Positions 34,750 to 44,301 of a stretch of 49,062 nt of DNA are shown here, piece by piece. Both the position numbers and the translations under genes were made by a program. The stretch is from positions 1 through 49,062 of the forward strand of contig JAJTEN010000038.1 of assembly GCA_021298155.1 (NCBI GenBank), written 5' to 3'. Origin of the DNA: Sphingobacteriales bacterium (GTDB taxonomy: Bacteria > Bacteroidota > Bacteroidia > UKL13-3). The notes beneath the pieces are model-generated. The model had not been told where the DNA came from and did not search any database. It was given only the letters and a program-made list of their open reading frames with translations. Positions within the stretch are counted from its first letter, which is position 1. Every line of letters begins with the position of its first letter.

Positions 34750-35772
34750 TTAATTGCTACCAGTATAAGAAATAGAATGCAGGTAATTGATTAAGTGTTC
34801 TCCAACTAAATTAATTTTTTCACTTTGATTATCTCTCCTTTTACCAAAACCAAAAAGATATTGTTTATCATAGTGTTTTAATACCAGAGTAGCCCAAGTT
34901 TTTATATCACCAGACTCCAGAGATTCTATAGCAAGTCGATTGGTTAAATCTCCCATTCTCTTTTTCAATTTAAAAGTAGTCTCTATCAGCGTCTTTGTTT
35001 CAAAAACGCCATATTCTTGAATGATATGATCTAATCTTTTTTCGAAGGAATAATCTAAAAAATATACAAAACCACTTCTTATACCAGCATAAATGCCCGG
35101 AGGAACTTGAAGTCGTCCAATTAATCTGCTTTCATCCTCCACCCAAACTGGCATTTCCCAATTAAAATTTACACAATGCATGAAAATATTGTTTTCAAAT
35201 TGCTCTTGTGTTGGTTGCTCTGGTAGGCCTAATGCCCCAAAAGCTGAACCTTTATGAGAAGCTAACTGCTCAATATCTATTACTTGAGCACCAGCCTTTG
35301 CTAATTCACCTAATACCTCTGTTTTTCCACTTCCAGTTAAGCCCCCCAAAACATTCAAATTGAAATTTGCATGTAAAAAGTCAAGTGCAGTGTTTCTAAA
35401 GGTTTTGTATCCGCCAGCAATAATAGTTACATCAAAACCAGCAGAACTGAGCAAATTAGCCATAATTCTACTTCTCAATCCTCCACGCCAACAATGAATA
35501 AATAGTTCTTTGTCCTCAAAATGGGTGTAAGCATAAGCCAAATAAGATGTAAACTTTGGACCAACGAGTTCATAACCCAATAAAACCGCCGAATTATGTC
35601 CTTTCTGTTTATAACAGGTACCAACCAATTTTCTTTCTTCATTGTTCAAAATAGGAAAAGAAATGGCCCCCGGAATATGCCCTTGATTAAATTCTCCTTC
35701 ACTCCTTACATCCAGTAGCAAAGCCTTTATAGGCATGTTTAGGTATTCTTCAATAGTAGATATTTTTAACAT
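34750..35772 (-). CDS. mnmH: tRNA 2-selenouridine synthase SelU/MnmH
   Basis: Replaces sulphur with selenium (through a geranylated intermediate) in 2-thiouridine at the wobble base of Lys, Glu and Gln tRNAs, using selenophosphate. The 340-residue protein has an N-terminal rhodanese domain (LLLDVRSEGEFNQGHIPGA; catalytic C94 in FIHCWRGGLRS) and a C-terminal P-loop domain with GGLTGSGKTE (143-152) and the WVEDESRLIG motif. The gene for selenophosphate synthetase (SelD) is not in this window. It is divergent from guaA; the 54-bp gap between start codons contains no complete promoter that I can support. Confidence 0.93.
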   Translation of the reverse strand: MLKISTIEEYLNMPIKALLLDVRSEGEFNQGHIPGAISFPILNNEERKLVGTCYKQKGHNSAVLLGYELVGPKFTSYLAYAYTHFEDKELFIHCWRGGLRSRIMANLLSSAGFDVTIIAGGYKTFRNTALDFLHANFNLNVLGGLTGSGKTEVLGELAKAGAQVIDIEQLASHKGSAFGALGLPEQPTQEQFENNIFMHCVNFNWEMPVWVEDESRLIGRLQVPPGIYAGIRSGFVYFLDYSFEKRLDHIIQEYGVFETKTLIETTFKLKKRMGDLTNRLAIESLESGDIKTWATLVLKHYDKQYLFGFGKRRDNQSEKINLVGEHLINYLHSISYTGSN

Positions 35773-35826
35773 AATTTTTCATTAAACTAAATTTCTCCAA
35801 AAAATACGTCAAATTTGCAATCGTAT

Positions 35827-37353
35827 ATGGAAGAAAAAGTCCTCATTATTGATTTTGGGTCGCAATATACCCAATTAATCGCCCGCAGATTACGTGAATT
35901 AAATGTTTATTCTGAAATTCACCCTTGTACGCACATTCCGGTATTGGATGTGCATACCAAAGCCGTTATTTTAAGTGGCAGTCCTTATTCCGTTAACGAT
36001 GGCATATTACCAGATGTAGACCTAAGTGCTTATCGAGGTAAATTACCATTATTAGGTGTTTGTTATGGCGCCCAATTATTAGCAAAACAAAATGGCGGTT
36101 ATGTGGTACCCAGTAAAATCAGGGAATATGGTAGGGCAAATTTAAAAGCAGTGCATTCCTCACCTCTATTGGCCGATGTGCCATTAGACAGTCAGGTTTG
36201 GATGAGTCATGGAGATACCATTCAAGACATACCAGAAAATTTCGAAATTATTGCAAGTACAGAGAGTGTTAAAGTTGCTGCCTTCAAAATTAAGGAAGAA
36301 GATACCTACGCTATTCAATTTCATCCTGAAGTTACGCACAGTGTGGATGGATTAACCTTGCTACACAATTTCATTTCAAAAATTGCAGGTTTACAACAAA
36401 ATTGGACGCCCGCACATTTTATTGAAAATACCACTAGTGAGTTAAAACAAAAATTAGGCTCAGATAAAGTAATTTTAGGTTTATCTGGAGGTGTTGATTC
36501 CTCTGTTGCAGCTATGCTTTTAAAAGAGGCAATTGGATCGAACCTAACCGGTATATTTATAGACAATGGGTTACTCAGAAAAGATGAGTTTAACCAGGTT
36601 TTGCATGCCTACAAGAATATGGGAATTCATGTAATAGGTGTAGATGCGCGCAAAAAGTTTATAGATGCGTTGGCAGGCATTAGCGACCCTGAGCAAAAAC
36701 GTAAAACCATTGGTAGAGTTTTCATAGAGGTATTTGATGAGGAAGCAAACAAGATCGAAAATACACAATGGTTGGCACAAGGAACCATTTACCCTGATGT
36801 AATTGAAAGCGTGAGCGTTAAAGGACCATCAGCAACCATTAAATCTCACCATAATGTGGGTGGATTGCCCGAAACAATGAAGTTAAAAATTGTGGAGCCG
36901 CTGAGAATGTTGTTTAAGGATGAGGTAAGAAATGTGGGAACAGCTTTGGGGATGGAGCGCATTATTTTAGACCGCCATCCATTTCCTGGACCGGGTTTAG
37001 CGATCAGAATTTTAGGTGAAATAACGGAGGATAAGATTCGTATTTTACAAGAAGCAGACCATATTTTTATTTCAGAATTAAAAGATAAGGGACATTACCA
37101 ACAGGTATGGCAAGCGGGTGCAATCTTTTTACCTATTCAATCTGTTGGTGTAATGGGCGATGAAAGAACCTATGAAAATGTAATTTGTTTGCGTGCAGTA
37201 ACTTCTGTAGACGGTATGACAGCAGATTTTTGCCACCTCCCACACGACTTTTTAGGCATGGTAGCAAATAGAATTATAAATGAAGTAAAAGGAATTAATA
37301 GAGTAGTTTATGATATTAGTTCTAAGCCGCCAGCAACCATTGAATGGGAGTAA
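35827..37353 (+). CDS. guaA: GMP synthase (glutamine-hydrolysing)
   Basis: Final step of GMP synthesis: aminates XMP using glutamine and ATP. The ~508-residue product has a class I glutamine amidotransferase domain (about 1-190; nucleophile cysteine in GVCYGAQLL, catalytic HPE in QFHPEVTHS), the ATP-PPase domain with the PPi loop [11 protein letters not shown], and the C-terminal dimerisation domain ([14 protein letters not shown], ending [12 protein letters not shown]). The frame begins at a TTG at 35815, but the ATG at 35827 ([15 protein letters not shown]) is the expected start. The next gene begins 2 bp after the stop, so they are co-transcribed. Confidence 0.97.
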   Translation: MEEKVLIIDFGSQYTQLIARRLRELNVYSEIHPCTHIPVLDVHTKAVILSGSPYSVNDGILPDVDLSAYRGKLPLLGVCYGAQLLAKQNGGYVVPSKIREYGRANLKAVHSSPLLADVPLDSQVWMSHGDTIQDIPENFEIIASTESVKVAAFKIKEEDTYAIQFHPEVTHSVDGLTLLHNFISKIAGLQQNWTPAHFIENTTSELKQKLGSDKVILGLSGGVDSSVAAMLLKEAIGSNLTGIFIDNGLLRKDEFNQVLHAYKNMGIHVIGVDARKKFIDALAGISDPEQKRKTIGRVFIEVFDEEANKIENTQWLAQGTIYPDVIESVSVKGPSATIKSHHNVGGLPETMKLKIVEPLRMLFKDEVRNVGTALGMERIILDRHPFPGPGLAIRILGEITEDKIRILQEADHIFISELKDKGHYQQVWQAGAIFLPIQSVGVMGDERTYENVICLRAVTSVDGMTADFCHLPHDFLGMVANRIINEVKGINRVVYDISSKPPATIEWE

Positions 37354-37355
37354 AT

Positions 37356-38516
37356 ATGTTCACTAAGCATGTCATTTTTTGTATAAGTTTTAGCTTATTT
37401 TTTTCATTGGCGAATGCCCAAACAGATGAAAAAATAAATGCAATAGATAGTGTAAAGAAAGAATTACACATCTCACTTATTATGCCCTTTTGTAGTGCAG
37501 ATATTTTAGAGAATACAAAACATAAAAATGCAGCAATTAGTGAAGCATGTAGAAATTATTACGAAGGATTTTTGCTCGCACTCGATTCATTCAAAACCAC
37601 TGAAACGCCAATTTCCATTGAAGTTTTAGATACGAAACGAGATAGTTTAACATTTAGCAAATTATTGGCGAAAAAAGAAGTGGTTAATTCAGATTTGATC
37701 ATTGGTCCGGTTTTGAAAGAAGGCAACGAAATGATGCTTGATTATTGTAAAAAATATAAAAAGTATCATGTTTCTCCCTTTTTAACCTTAACCAAAAGTG
37801 CCATAAACAATCCATATTTAATCTCAGTTTACCCTGATTTAAGCTATTATGCTGATTTCATTTTAGAAACAATCAAACAAAACAATAAAGAAGGTGCGCA
37901 TGTATTTGTAGCTTATGGGAAAGAAACCAATGATAAAGTTATTAATGCCAGAATTAGTGCGATAAAAACAAGATACCCACAACTGATTATTAAGCAATTG
38001 GATATTAGCAAGATAAATGATTTTTCTAAAACATTTGATCCGCAAAAAAAGAACTATTTTATCCTGGCAAGTGAAAATGAGTACGCAGTTGGTTCAGCCT
38101 TAAGAAATTTAAGCGATACCCTACATTTTACCAATTTTGAAGTATATGGCTTTAGAAAATGGCTAGAATTTAAATCCCCTAATATTCATTTATTAGAAAG
38201 ATTGAATGTAAAATTAATTTCTCCTTTTTATTTCGACTATTCGGAGGAAAGGAATAAAATCTTTGTATCTAATTACAGAGAGAAATACCATACTGAACCA
38301 GGAGAATATGCCATTGCAGGATTTGAACAAGGCTTATTTTTTATACGTTCTTTAATACTTCAACAAGGTAATATGAAAGATATTATCAATCAAAGCAGCA
38401 TACAGCATCTGAGCAACAGGTATCAAATTAGGCAAAAAGACAATTCAAAAAGCTTACAAAACGATCAGTTAAATATTCTATTTTTTCAAGACGGAAAATT
38501 AAATCGTTTAAACTAG
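37356..38516 (+). CDS. Periplasmic type-1 binding-fold protein (ABC-transporter substrate-binding-like)
   Basis: A 386-residue exported protein with signal peptide MFTKHVIFCISFSLFFSLANA. The mature part has two alternating alpha/beta lobes in the type-1 periplasmic binding protein pattern: LHISLIMPFC at the first strand, DLIIGPVLKEGNEMM, HVSPFLTLTKSAINNPYLISVYP, FYFDYSEERNKIFVSNYREKYHTEPGEYAIAGFEQG. In Bacteroidota such proteins, often with LysM domains, occur next to guaA; no LysM is seen here. The ligand is unknown and no permease genes are adjacent, so a sensory or cell-wall role is as likely as transport. Its stop codon overlaps the convergent PiT gene's stop (CTAG). Confidence 0.75.
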   Translation: MFTKHVIFCISFSLFFSLANAQTDEKINAIDSVKKELHISLIMPFCSADILENTKHKNAAISEACRNYYEGFLLALDSFKTTETPISIEVLDTKRDSLTFSKLLAKKEVVNSDLIIGPVLKEGNEMMLDYCKKYKKYHVSPFLTLTKSAINNPYLISVYPDLSYYADFILETIKQNNKEGAHVFVAYGKETNDKVINARISAIKTRYPQLIIKQLDISKINDFSKTFDPQKKNYFILASENEYAVGSALRNLSDTLHFTNFEVYGFRKWLEFKSPNIHLLERLNVKLISPFYFDYSEERNKIFVSNYREKYHTEPGEYAIAGFEQGLFFIRSLILQQGNMKDIINQSSIQHLSNRYQIRQKDNSKSLQNDQLNILFFQDGKLNRLN

Positions 38517-39847
38517 AGAACTGAACGAAATAATATAAATAAGGCCCCAGAAACAACAATAGATACGGGCAAGGTAAGAAGCCAAGCAATGGCAATACTT
38601 TTTATTGTTTTAGCCTGCAAATTCTTAATTCCTTTACTCGCAACCATTGACCCTGCAATTCCAGAAGATAGCACATGCGTTGTGCTTACGGGCAAACCCA
38701 ACCAAGTGGAAATTCCAATAGTTGATGCAGCTACTAATTCTGCACTCGCTCCTTGCGCATAGGTTAAATGTTGTTTTCCTATTTTCTCTCCTATGGTAAT
38801 AACGATTCGCTTCCACCCTACCATGGTTCCGAAGCCCAAACTCAAAGAAATCATTAGAATAACCCAAATAGGGGCATATTCGGTAATACTTTTTAGCTCA
38901 TCTACTTCACTTTTTAGCTTTTGTTTATTGCTTAGGCTTAAATTTAGATTTTTACTTTTCAATAAGGTTTTAACCTCTTTACCTAATAACACCATATCTT
39001 TTCTGATACCAGCCTTTTGATGATTTTGAAGATCTGCAAGTACAACTCCTGTGGCTAAAATAGAATCAAAATTAGCAATATAATATTGGGTTTTGGAAAG
39101 GCTCAATTTTTCATCTGCATTGAGTTCATTGGCATCAATTTTTGAAACAATGGTATGAACTACACTTACATGGTCTCTAACATCTGATGTGTTTTTAGAT
39201 AAATTTAAAGTAAAATATCCAGGAACTATGGCAATTAAAATGAGCATAACCAACCCAACACCTTTTTGACCATCATTAGAACCGTGAGAAAAACTAACGC
39301 CCGTGCAGGTTAATAACAATAGTAATCTGATCCAAAATGGAGGGGGTGCATTGGTAGCAGGCTCTTTAAAAATAAGTCTGCTTTTAACCACTTGGCGCAA
39401 TACATACATTAAAAAGATTGCAAAGCTAAAACCAATTAGTGGTGACAAAATTAGTGAGAGTCCGATATCGCTGGCTTTAGCCCAATTTACATAACTAAAG
39501 CTGTTGTCTGTAGATACAAAGGCAAAGCCCAAACCAACGCCAATAATTGATCCAATTAAAGTGTGTGAGCTTGAACATGGCAAGCCTAGATACCAAGTTC
39601 CTAAATTCCAGGCAATTGCAGTTATAAGTAATGACAAAATGAGGGCTATATTGTGGTAGATATTTGTATCTAATAATAATTCTGTTGGTAACAGATTTGT
39701 AATACCCATAGCTACGGCTATTCCCCCAGCAAATACACCAATTGCATTCCATATACCACTCCAAATTACAGCAGCCCAAGGCTTTAATGAATTGGTATAA
39801 ATTACAGTTGCAACCGCATTTGCCGCATCGTGAAACCCATTAAACAT
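38513..39847 (-). CDS. Inorganic phosphate transporter, PiT family (short N-terminus)
   Basis: A 444-residue polytopic membrane protein of the PiT family, which takes up phosphate with H+ or Na+. The two inverted signature segments are present: FNGFHDAANAVATVI at the very N-terminus and WLGLPVSTTHVLSSGIAGSM near residue 400, plus LPCSSSHTLIGSIIG. A ~75-residue soluble loop (about 215-315) splits the halves. The ATG at 39847 opens directly at the first signature, without the ~15 residues that form the start of helix 1 in the PiT encoded at 44302. An in-frame TAA lies just upstream, so a longer start is not available. It is either a real variant or an N-terminally damaged gene. Confidence 0.88.
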   Translation of the reverse strand: MFNGFHDAANAVATVIYTNSLKPWAAVIWSGIWNAIGVFAGGIAVAMGITNLLPTELLLDTNIYHNIALILSLLITAIAWNLGTWYLGLPCSSSHTLIGSIIGVGLGFAFVSTDNSFSYVNWAKASDIGLSLILSPLIGFSFAIFLMYVLRQVVKSRLIFKEPATNAPPPFWIRLLLLLTCTGVSFSHGSNDGQKGVGLVMLILIAIVPGYFTLNLSKNTSDVRDHVSVVHTIVSKIDANELNADEKLSLSKTQYYIANFDSILATGVVLADLQNHQKAGIRKDMVLLGKEVKTLLKSKNLNLSLSNKQKLKSEVDELKSITEYAPIWVILMISLSLGFGTMVGWKRIVITIGEKIGKQHLTYAQGASAELVAASTIGISTWLGLPVSTTHVLSSGIAGSMVASKGIKNLQAKTIKSIAIAWLLTLPVSIVVSGALFILFRSVL

Positions 39848-39996
39848 AATTATTCTACAATATTAGGTAGTCTTCCTAAGGTTCAATATTATGGAATTGT
39901 GAAATAATTGTTAGCAAAGGCATTACCTTTTATCAAAAAAAATCAGGTTGTATGAGTTAATGTATTTACTTTCGCCACATTAAATTTTTTAAAATA

Positions 39997-42138
39997 ATGA
40001 AAAAACTGCTTTACACAATGATGGCACTCCTAATTTTAAGCACAGGAGTAAAAGCCGATGAAGGAATGTGGATTCCACTTTTGTTAAAAAAGTACAATTA
40101 TGAGGAGATGAAAGCTAAAGGATTAAAGCTTACTGCCGAACAATTGTATGATGTGAATAATAGCTCTATGAAGGATGCTATTGTTTGGTTTAATGGTGGT
40201 TGTACGGGTGAAATTATTTCGAACAAGGGTCTAGTATTAACAAACCACCACTGTGGTTATGGTGCAATTGCAGAAAAATCTACCCCTCAGGATAATATCT
40301 TAGACAATGGTTTTTGGGCTAAAAATAATGGAGAAGAGAAACCTATTCAAGGTATGTGGGTTTCAATTGTTCAAAAAATTGAGGATGTAAGTGATAAAAT
40401 TATCCCTGAATTGAAAGGACTTACAGAAAAAGAAAGAGCTGCTAAACTTCAAACCATTAGCAAACAATTAATTGATGAAGCCAAAAAAGGCAACAAATTA
40501 GAAGTGCAATTAAGAGAAATGTTTAAAGGTAACGCCTACTATTTGTTTACATTTCAGCGTTTCACAGATATTAGATTAGTGGGTACACCACCTCAATCTG
40601 TGGGTAAATTTGGTGGGGATGCCGACAATTGGATGTGGCCAAGACATACAGGTGATTTTAGTATGTTTAGAATTTATGCCAATAAAAATAATGAAGCCGC
40701 ATCGTATGCCCCAGATAATGTTCCTTATGTACCTAAGCATTCTTTGCCAGTAAATACCAAAGGTGTTAAAGAAGGAGATTTTGCCATGGTTTATGGTTTT
40801 CCGGGAAGAACAAATAGATATGAATTCTCGCAAGGCATTGATCTAGCTGTAGAAAAAATCAATCCAACCATTGTAAATTTAAGAGATATTCGTTTAAAGG
40901 CTTGGAAAGAAGTAATGGATAAAAATGAGGGCGACAGACTAAAACTGTCTGCTAATTATGCGCAAATTGCGAACTATTGGAAATATTTTATCGGACAAAC
41001 AGAGCAGTTAAAGCGTTTAAAAGTATATGATTTCAAGAAAGAAAATGAAGCCAAATTTAACGCTTTTGCTAAGGGTAAGGCTGAATATGAAAATGTATTA
41101 ACGAATGTTGAAAAAGCCTATCAAGCCTACAAACCATATGCTTTACAAAGAACCTATTTATCGGAAGGAATTTTAGGTGTGTCTATGAATGCCAAGGCAA
41201 GTGCTTTACTTGGGTATGCAAATAATATCAACAAAGACACTGCCGCTGCAAACAAAGCACTTAAAAGTGCAATGGCTTCAAATGCAGAATTTTATGACGC
41301 CTTTTTTCCAAGTGCTGATGAGAAAATTTTAGCTCAAATATTAGAAATGTATTTCAATTCTATTCCAAGCGATCAGCATCCTGCCTATATGGCAACCATT
41401 TTGAAAAGCAAGGGTAAAACCAATACTGAGAAATTCAGAAATTTTGCCAAAATGGTTTATACAAAAAGTATGTTTACCAGTTTAGAAAAGTTAGATGCCT
41501 TTGCAAAATCTCCAAGTTACAAAAAGTTAATGGCCGATCCATGTTTTGCGATGGTAAATGCATTTTATAATCACTATTTAAATAATTATAAAGAAAAAGT
41601 AGACGCTTTCAACGATGCAATTGGGCCAGAAGGCAGAAGTTATATTAAAGGTTTAATGGAAATGAACCCAAATAAAACCTTTTATCCAGATGCTAATTCA
41701 TCATTACGTTTAACCTATGGAAGCGTTCAGTCGTACGAACCTAAAGATGCCGTAAAATTTGATTATATCACAACCATGGATGGTATTATGGAAAAATATA
41801 ATCCTTCAGATTTTGAATTTAATGCGCCACAGAAACTAATAGATTTATATCATGCAAAGGATTTTGGTGATTATAAAAATGCCGATGGTAAAATGCCAGT
41901 TGCGTTCATAACCAACAATGATATTACTGGAGGAAACTCTGGGAGTCCGGTTATAGACGGTAATGGAAATCTTATTGGCCTTGCATTTGACGGAAATTGG
42001 GAAGCTATGAGCGGAGATATTGTGTTTGATGCCAAATATAAAAGAACGATAAATGTAGATATACGCTATGTCCTTTTCTTGATCGACAAATTAGGAGGAG
42101 CACCTCATATTGTGCAAGAAATGAATTTAGTTAAATAG
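39997..42138 (+). CDS. S46 family dipeptidyl-peptidase (DPP7/DPP11 type)
   Basis: A 713-residue periplasmic serine peptidase that removes dipeptides from oligopeptides, supporting amino-acid nutrition. The signal peptide is at 1-20 (ending GVKA). The catalytic triad is seen as histidine in LTNHHCGYGA (82-90), aspartate in GGDADNWMWPRHTGDF, and serine in TGGNSGSPVI near residue 650. Downstream of the serine, the S1-pocket position in AFDGNWEAMSGD is glycine, as in DPP7 (hydrophobic P1), rather than the arginine of DPP11 (acidic P1); this assignment is by memory of the family. The upstream gap (39848-39996) has a weak -7 candidate, TACTTTCG (39967-39974). A strong terminator follows. Confidence 0.93.
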   Translation: MKKLLYTMMALLILSTGVKADEGMWIPLLLKKYNYEEMKAKGLKLTAEQLYDVNNSSMKDAIVWFNGGCTGEIISNKGLVLTNHHCGYGAIAEKSTPQDNILDNGFWAKNNGEEKPIQGMWVSIVQKIEDVSDKIIPELKGLTEKERAAKLQTISKQLIDEAKKGNKLEVQLREMFKGNAYYLFTFQRFTDIRLVGTPPQSVGKFGGDADNWMWPRHTGDFSMFRIYANKNNEAASYAPDNVPYVPKHSLPVNTKGVKEGDFAMVYGFPGRTNRYEFSQGIDLAVEKINPTIVNLRDIRLKAWKEVMDKNEGDRLKLSANYAQIANYWKYFIGQTEQLKRLKVYDFKKENEAKFNAFAKGKAEYENVLTNVEKAYQAYKPYALQRTYLSEGILGVSMNAKASALLGYANNINKDTAAANKALKSAMASNAEFYDAFFPSADEKILAQILEMYFNSIPSDQHPAYMATILKSKGKTNTEKFRNFAKMVYTKSMFTSLEKLDAFAKSPSYKKLMADPCFAMVNAFYNHYLNNYKEKVDAFNDAIGPEGRSYIKGLMEMNPNKTFYPDANSSLRLTYGSVQSYEPKDAVKFDYITTMDGIMEKYNPSDFEFNAPQKLIDLYHAKDFGDYKNADGKMPVAFITNNDITGGNSGSPVIDGNGNLIGLAFDGNWEAMSGDIVFDAKYKRTINVDIRYVLFLIDKLGGAPHIVQEMNLVK

Positions 42139-42142
42139 AAAT

Positions 42143-42201
42143 ATTTAAGTATAAAAAAAAGCCCGGCGTTAATTACGCTGGGCTTTTTTTTATACTTAAA
42201 T
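42143..42201. terminator. Strong bidirectional terminator between the S46 peptidase and porin genes
   Basis: A 27-bp stem: ATTTAAGTAT, eight A, GCCC, G, GCGT (42143-42169) pairs with ACGC, T, GGGC, eight T, ATACTTAAAT (42175-42201). The only imperfect pair can form a G-U wobble in the plus-strand RNA. The loop has 5 bases. A-tract and T-tract flank the GC core, so it can act on both strands for these convergent genes. Confidence 0.9.
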
Positions 42202-42208
42202 TATGGTT

Positions 42209-43429
42209 TTAAAAATTCAATTGGGCTTGAATTCTCATTAATTGTCCAATCTGACGGTTATTCTGTAAAGCAAAATCTTCAAACCTGCGGTTAGAAAAAG
42301 TATACATTACAACTAACTCAAAGTTTTTATTTGGTTGCCATTCTGTGCCAATTTCAAGCTCTTTAACATCATAACTTCTTGCATCTCTTTCGTGTTTTTT
42401 CCCTCCTTGATAGTATTGAACCCTAGAAAATGGAATGAGTAATTGATTACCTATCTTCTGATAATAGCTTAAAGTTACATATCCACCATGTAAATCTCGC
42501 AATTCAATTGAATCAGTTTCTTTATTAAATTCTGGCCCCCTACCTACATTATATTCTGCCATAATTCCAAAAGGTTTAGGATATAAAATAAATGAAGCAG
42601 CTGCACGCTGGTCTAAGTAATTTAAGTCGGCATTTGTTTTTACCCCAGTACTTAATTGATCTTTTGCCACAACAAATTTACCAGAATACGCTTGAAGTGA
42701 AGGCTCAATAATCTGATTGCCAATCTTAAATGGATAGGCTATTCGGGTAAAGGCATGAGGTTCATTGTTCAACTCAGGTTTATTGGCTGTTTGTCCGTTA
42801 TATAATCAAAAACCAAAAACCCCATAATCTCCGCTACCTTTTAAGCCAGAACTAACCAATTCACTGAATAATTTCCTTACCTCTTTTGGTGCGTAGTAAA
42901 AAAACACACCTAAATCACGCTCGTTTGATACCGCGCTATTTAAGGCATCATTTCTATCTAGGGCTAATCTATTCTGACTTGATTGCATATTTTCAAAACC
43001 ATAGGCAATCTTACTTTGCCCAATTCGGAATCTAAATTCATTATTATCATCTAAACCAATATCAAAATATGCATCTCTTAATTGACCAAAATGCAAACTT
43101 GTAGTGCTTGCAGAACTGGCAAAATCTGGTTGTAAGTAAAAATATACCCGTTTATTTATTTGTCCGAATAAAATTACGCGCATACGACGAATAAAAAAAC
43201 CACCATCCGCACCCCAAGAACGGTCACATTGTTCGCATTTCAATTTATCATTCGTTTCAAAAAGTCTATTATACCTTACTTGCTGGTATCCCCTTATTGA
43301 GAATGATTCAAACCATTTTTTTGAAATAGGCGCAGGTAAGCTTTCAGATTTCTCTTGACCGAACCCATTTTTAGATAAAACTACCAGTAAAAGTAGCATA
43401 ATGATTGAAAACTTGTTTTGTAAACGCAT
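42209..43429 (-). pseudogene. Phosphate-selective porin (OprO/OprP family) interrupted by an in-frame TGA
   Basis: From the ATG at 43429 the frame encodes a signal peptide (MRLQNKFSIIMLLLLVVLSKNGFGQ). A porin O/P barrel follows: SIRGYQQVRYNRLFE, FFIRRMRVILFGQINKRVYFYLQPDFA, EFRFRIGQSKIAYGFENMQSS, NERDLGVFF. A TGA at 42808-42806 then stops it, and the same frame continues immediately (LYNGQTANKP) to a normal C-terminus (MRIQAQLNF). Without the stop it would be about 406 residues. A single change from GGA (Gly) or CGA (Arg) would explain the stop. Porins of this family bring phosphate or polyphosphate across the outer membrane, which fits the divergent DUF47-PiT pair. A sequencing error is possible. 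Confidence 0.85.
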
Positions 43430-43522
43430 ACAATTGCTTAACATTAAATTTAAATAGTTAAAGTGGTAAAATTTTCTTAATATATTAATTATTAAATATT
43501 TAACTAAACAGAAAACCTCTAT

Positions 43523-43595
43523 TTGTTAATTAATTGCTAATTAATTGTTAAGAACTCGGCACAAGAATATTAAGTTATTGTTAACATAATGTTAA
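43523..43595. promoter_or_regulatory. Six-unit heptamer array in 11-bp register (Pho-box-like operator)
   Basis: Direct heptamers occur at 43523 TTGTTAA, 43534 TTGCTAA, 43545 TTGTTAA, 43567 ATATTAA, 43578 TTGTTAA and 43589 ATGTTAA. All lie in one 11-bp register with one empty slot (43556). The first three are separated by identical TTAA spacers. Seven-base direct repeats with 4-base spacers are the architecture of the PhoB box (E. coli CTGTCAT repeats). The array lies between the phosphate porin (-) and the DUF47-PiT pair (+), and ends 16 bp before a -7 element, covering the place of the missing -33 box. Confidence 0.55.
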
Positions 43596-43611
43596 GTCCA
43601 AACATTTATTT

Positions 43612-43619
43612 TAAGTTTG
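43612..43619 (+). promoter_or_regulatory. -7 promoter element for the DUF47-PiT operon
   Basis: TAAGTTTG matches TAnnTTTG perfectly. Transcription would start near 43626, about 13 bases before the ATG at 43639. No TTTG is present at the -33 distance; the last heptamers of the array occupy that place, as expected for an activator-dependent promoter. Confidence 0.5.
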
Positions 43620-43638
43620 CCTCCAGAAAATTAATACC

Positions 43639-44286
43639 ATGAACTTTAACACAATCATCCAATTATTTACACCTAAAGACAAGGTGTTTTATTCTTTATT
43701 TGAACAAGTTGCATTAAATGTGGCAGAAATGGGTCGACTCATGAAAGATGTTGTTGCGGAGCCCGATTTCAGTAAGAGAGGAGTTGTTATCAAAAAATTA
43801 GAAGATTTAGAGCATAACAACGACAATCTAACCCATCAAATTTTTAATGAGCTAGGCAGAAATTTCATCACGCCATTCGACAGAGAAGACATTCATCATT
43901 TGGCAAATGCCTTAGATGATATTTGTGATTATATTTATGCTTCTGCGAAAAAAATAAACTTTTATAAAGTTGACCCTAGTGATAGTGGCATTCAAAAAAT
44001 GGCGGATATTATTTCTATGGGAGCAGAATCTATTAAAATTGCTGTTTTAGAACTTCGTAATATGAAAAATATGCGAAATATTACGGATGCCATCGCAAAA
44101 GTAAATACTTACGAAAATCAGGCAGACGACTTATTTGATATGTGTATTGAACGACTTTTTGAAACCGAAAATGATGTGAAAATGCTGATCAAGAAGAGAG
44201 AAATTTATCAGGTAATGGAAATTGCCACAGATAAATTTGAAGATGCGGCGAATGTGATGGAATCTATAGTAGTTAAGTACGCATAA
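43639..44286 (+). CDS. DUF47 (PhoU-like) phosphate transport regulator
   Basis: A 215-residue all-helical protein of the DUF47 family, related to PhoU and usually encoded next to PiT transporters. Characteristic segments are VKKLEDLEHNNDNLTHQIFNELG-like helix 2 (here VVIKKLEDLEHNNDNL), FITPFDREDIHHLANALDDICDYIY and YENQADDLFDMCIERLF, with the E/DxxxD metal-binding patterns of PhoU bundles. It probably acts on or controls the PiT transporter encoded 15 bp downstream. Its promoter region contains the heptamer array, suggesting phosphate-dependent control. Confidence 0.93.
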   Translation: MNFNTIIQLFTPKDKVFYSLFEQVALNVAEMGRLMKDVVAEPDFSKRGVVIKKLEDLEHNNDNLTHQIFNELGRNFITPFDREDIHHLANALDDICDYIYASAKKINFYKVDPSDSGIQKMADIISMGAESIKIAVLELRNMKNMRNITDAIAKVNTYENQADDLFDMCIERLFETENDVKMLIKKREIYQVMEIATDKFEDAANVMESIVVKYA

Positions 44287-44301
44287 ACCAAAGCGTTAAC
44301 C

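Noticed and set aside
39900-39960. TTGCTAA heptamer upstream of the PiT gene at 38513 as a second Pho-box-like site
   Set aside because: Only one heptamer is present on the minus strand; the sequence 11 bp on (TATTTCA) does not match well enough to call a repeat.
42806-42808. In-frame TGA in the porin gene as a selenocysteine codon or a recoded TGA (Trp/Gly)
   Set aside because: A porin barrel strand is an unlikely place for selenocysteine and no SECIS-like hairpin was apparent. Recoding is unlikely because all other long genes are free of internal TGA, TGG is used for Trp throughout, and the gene at 30183 ends in TGA.
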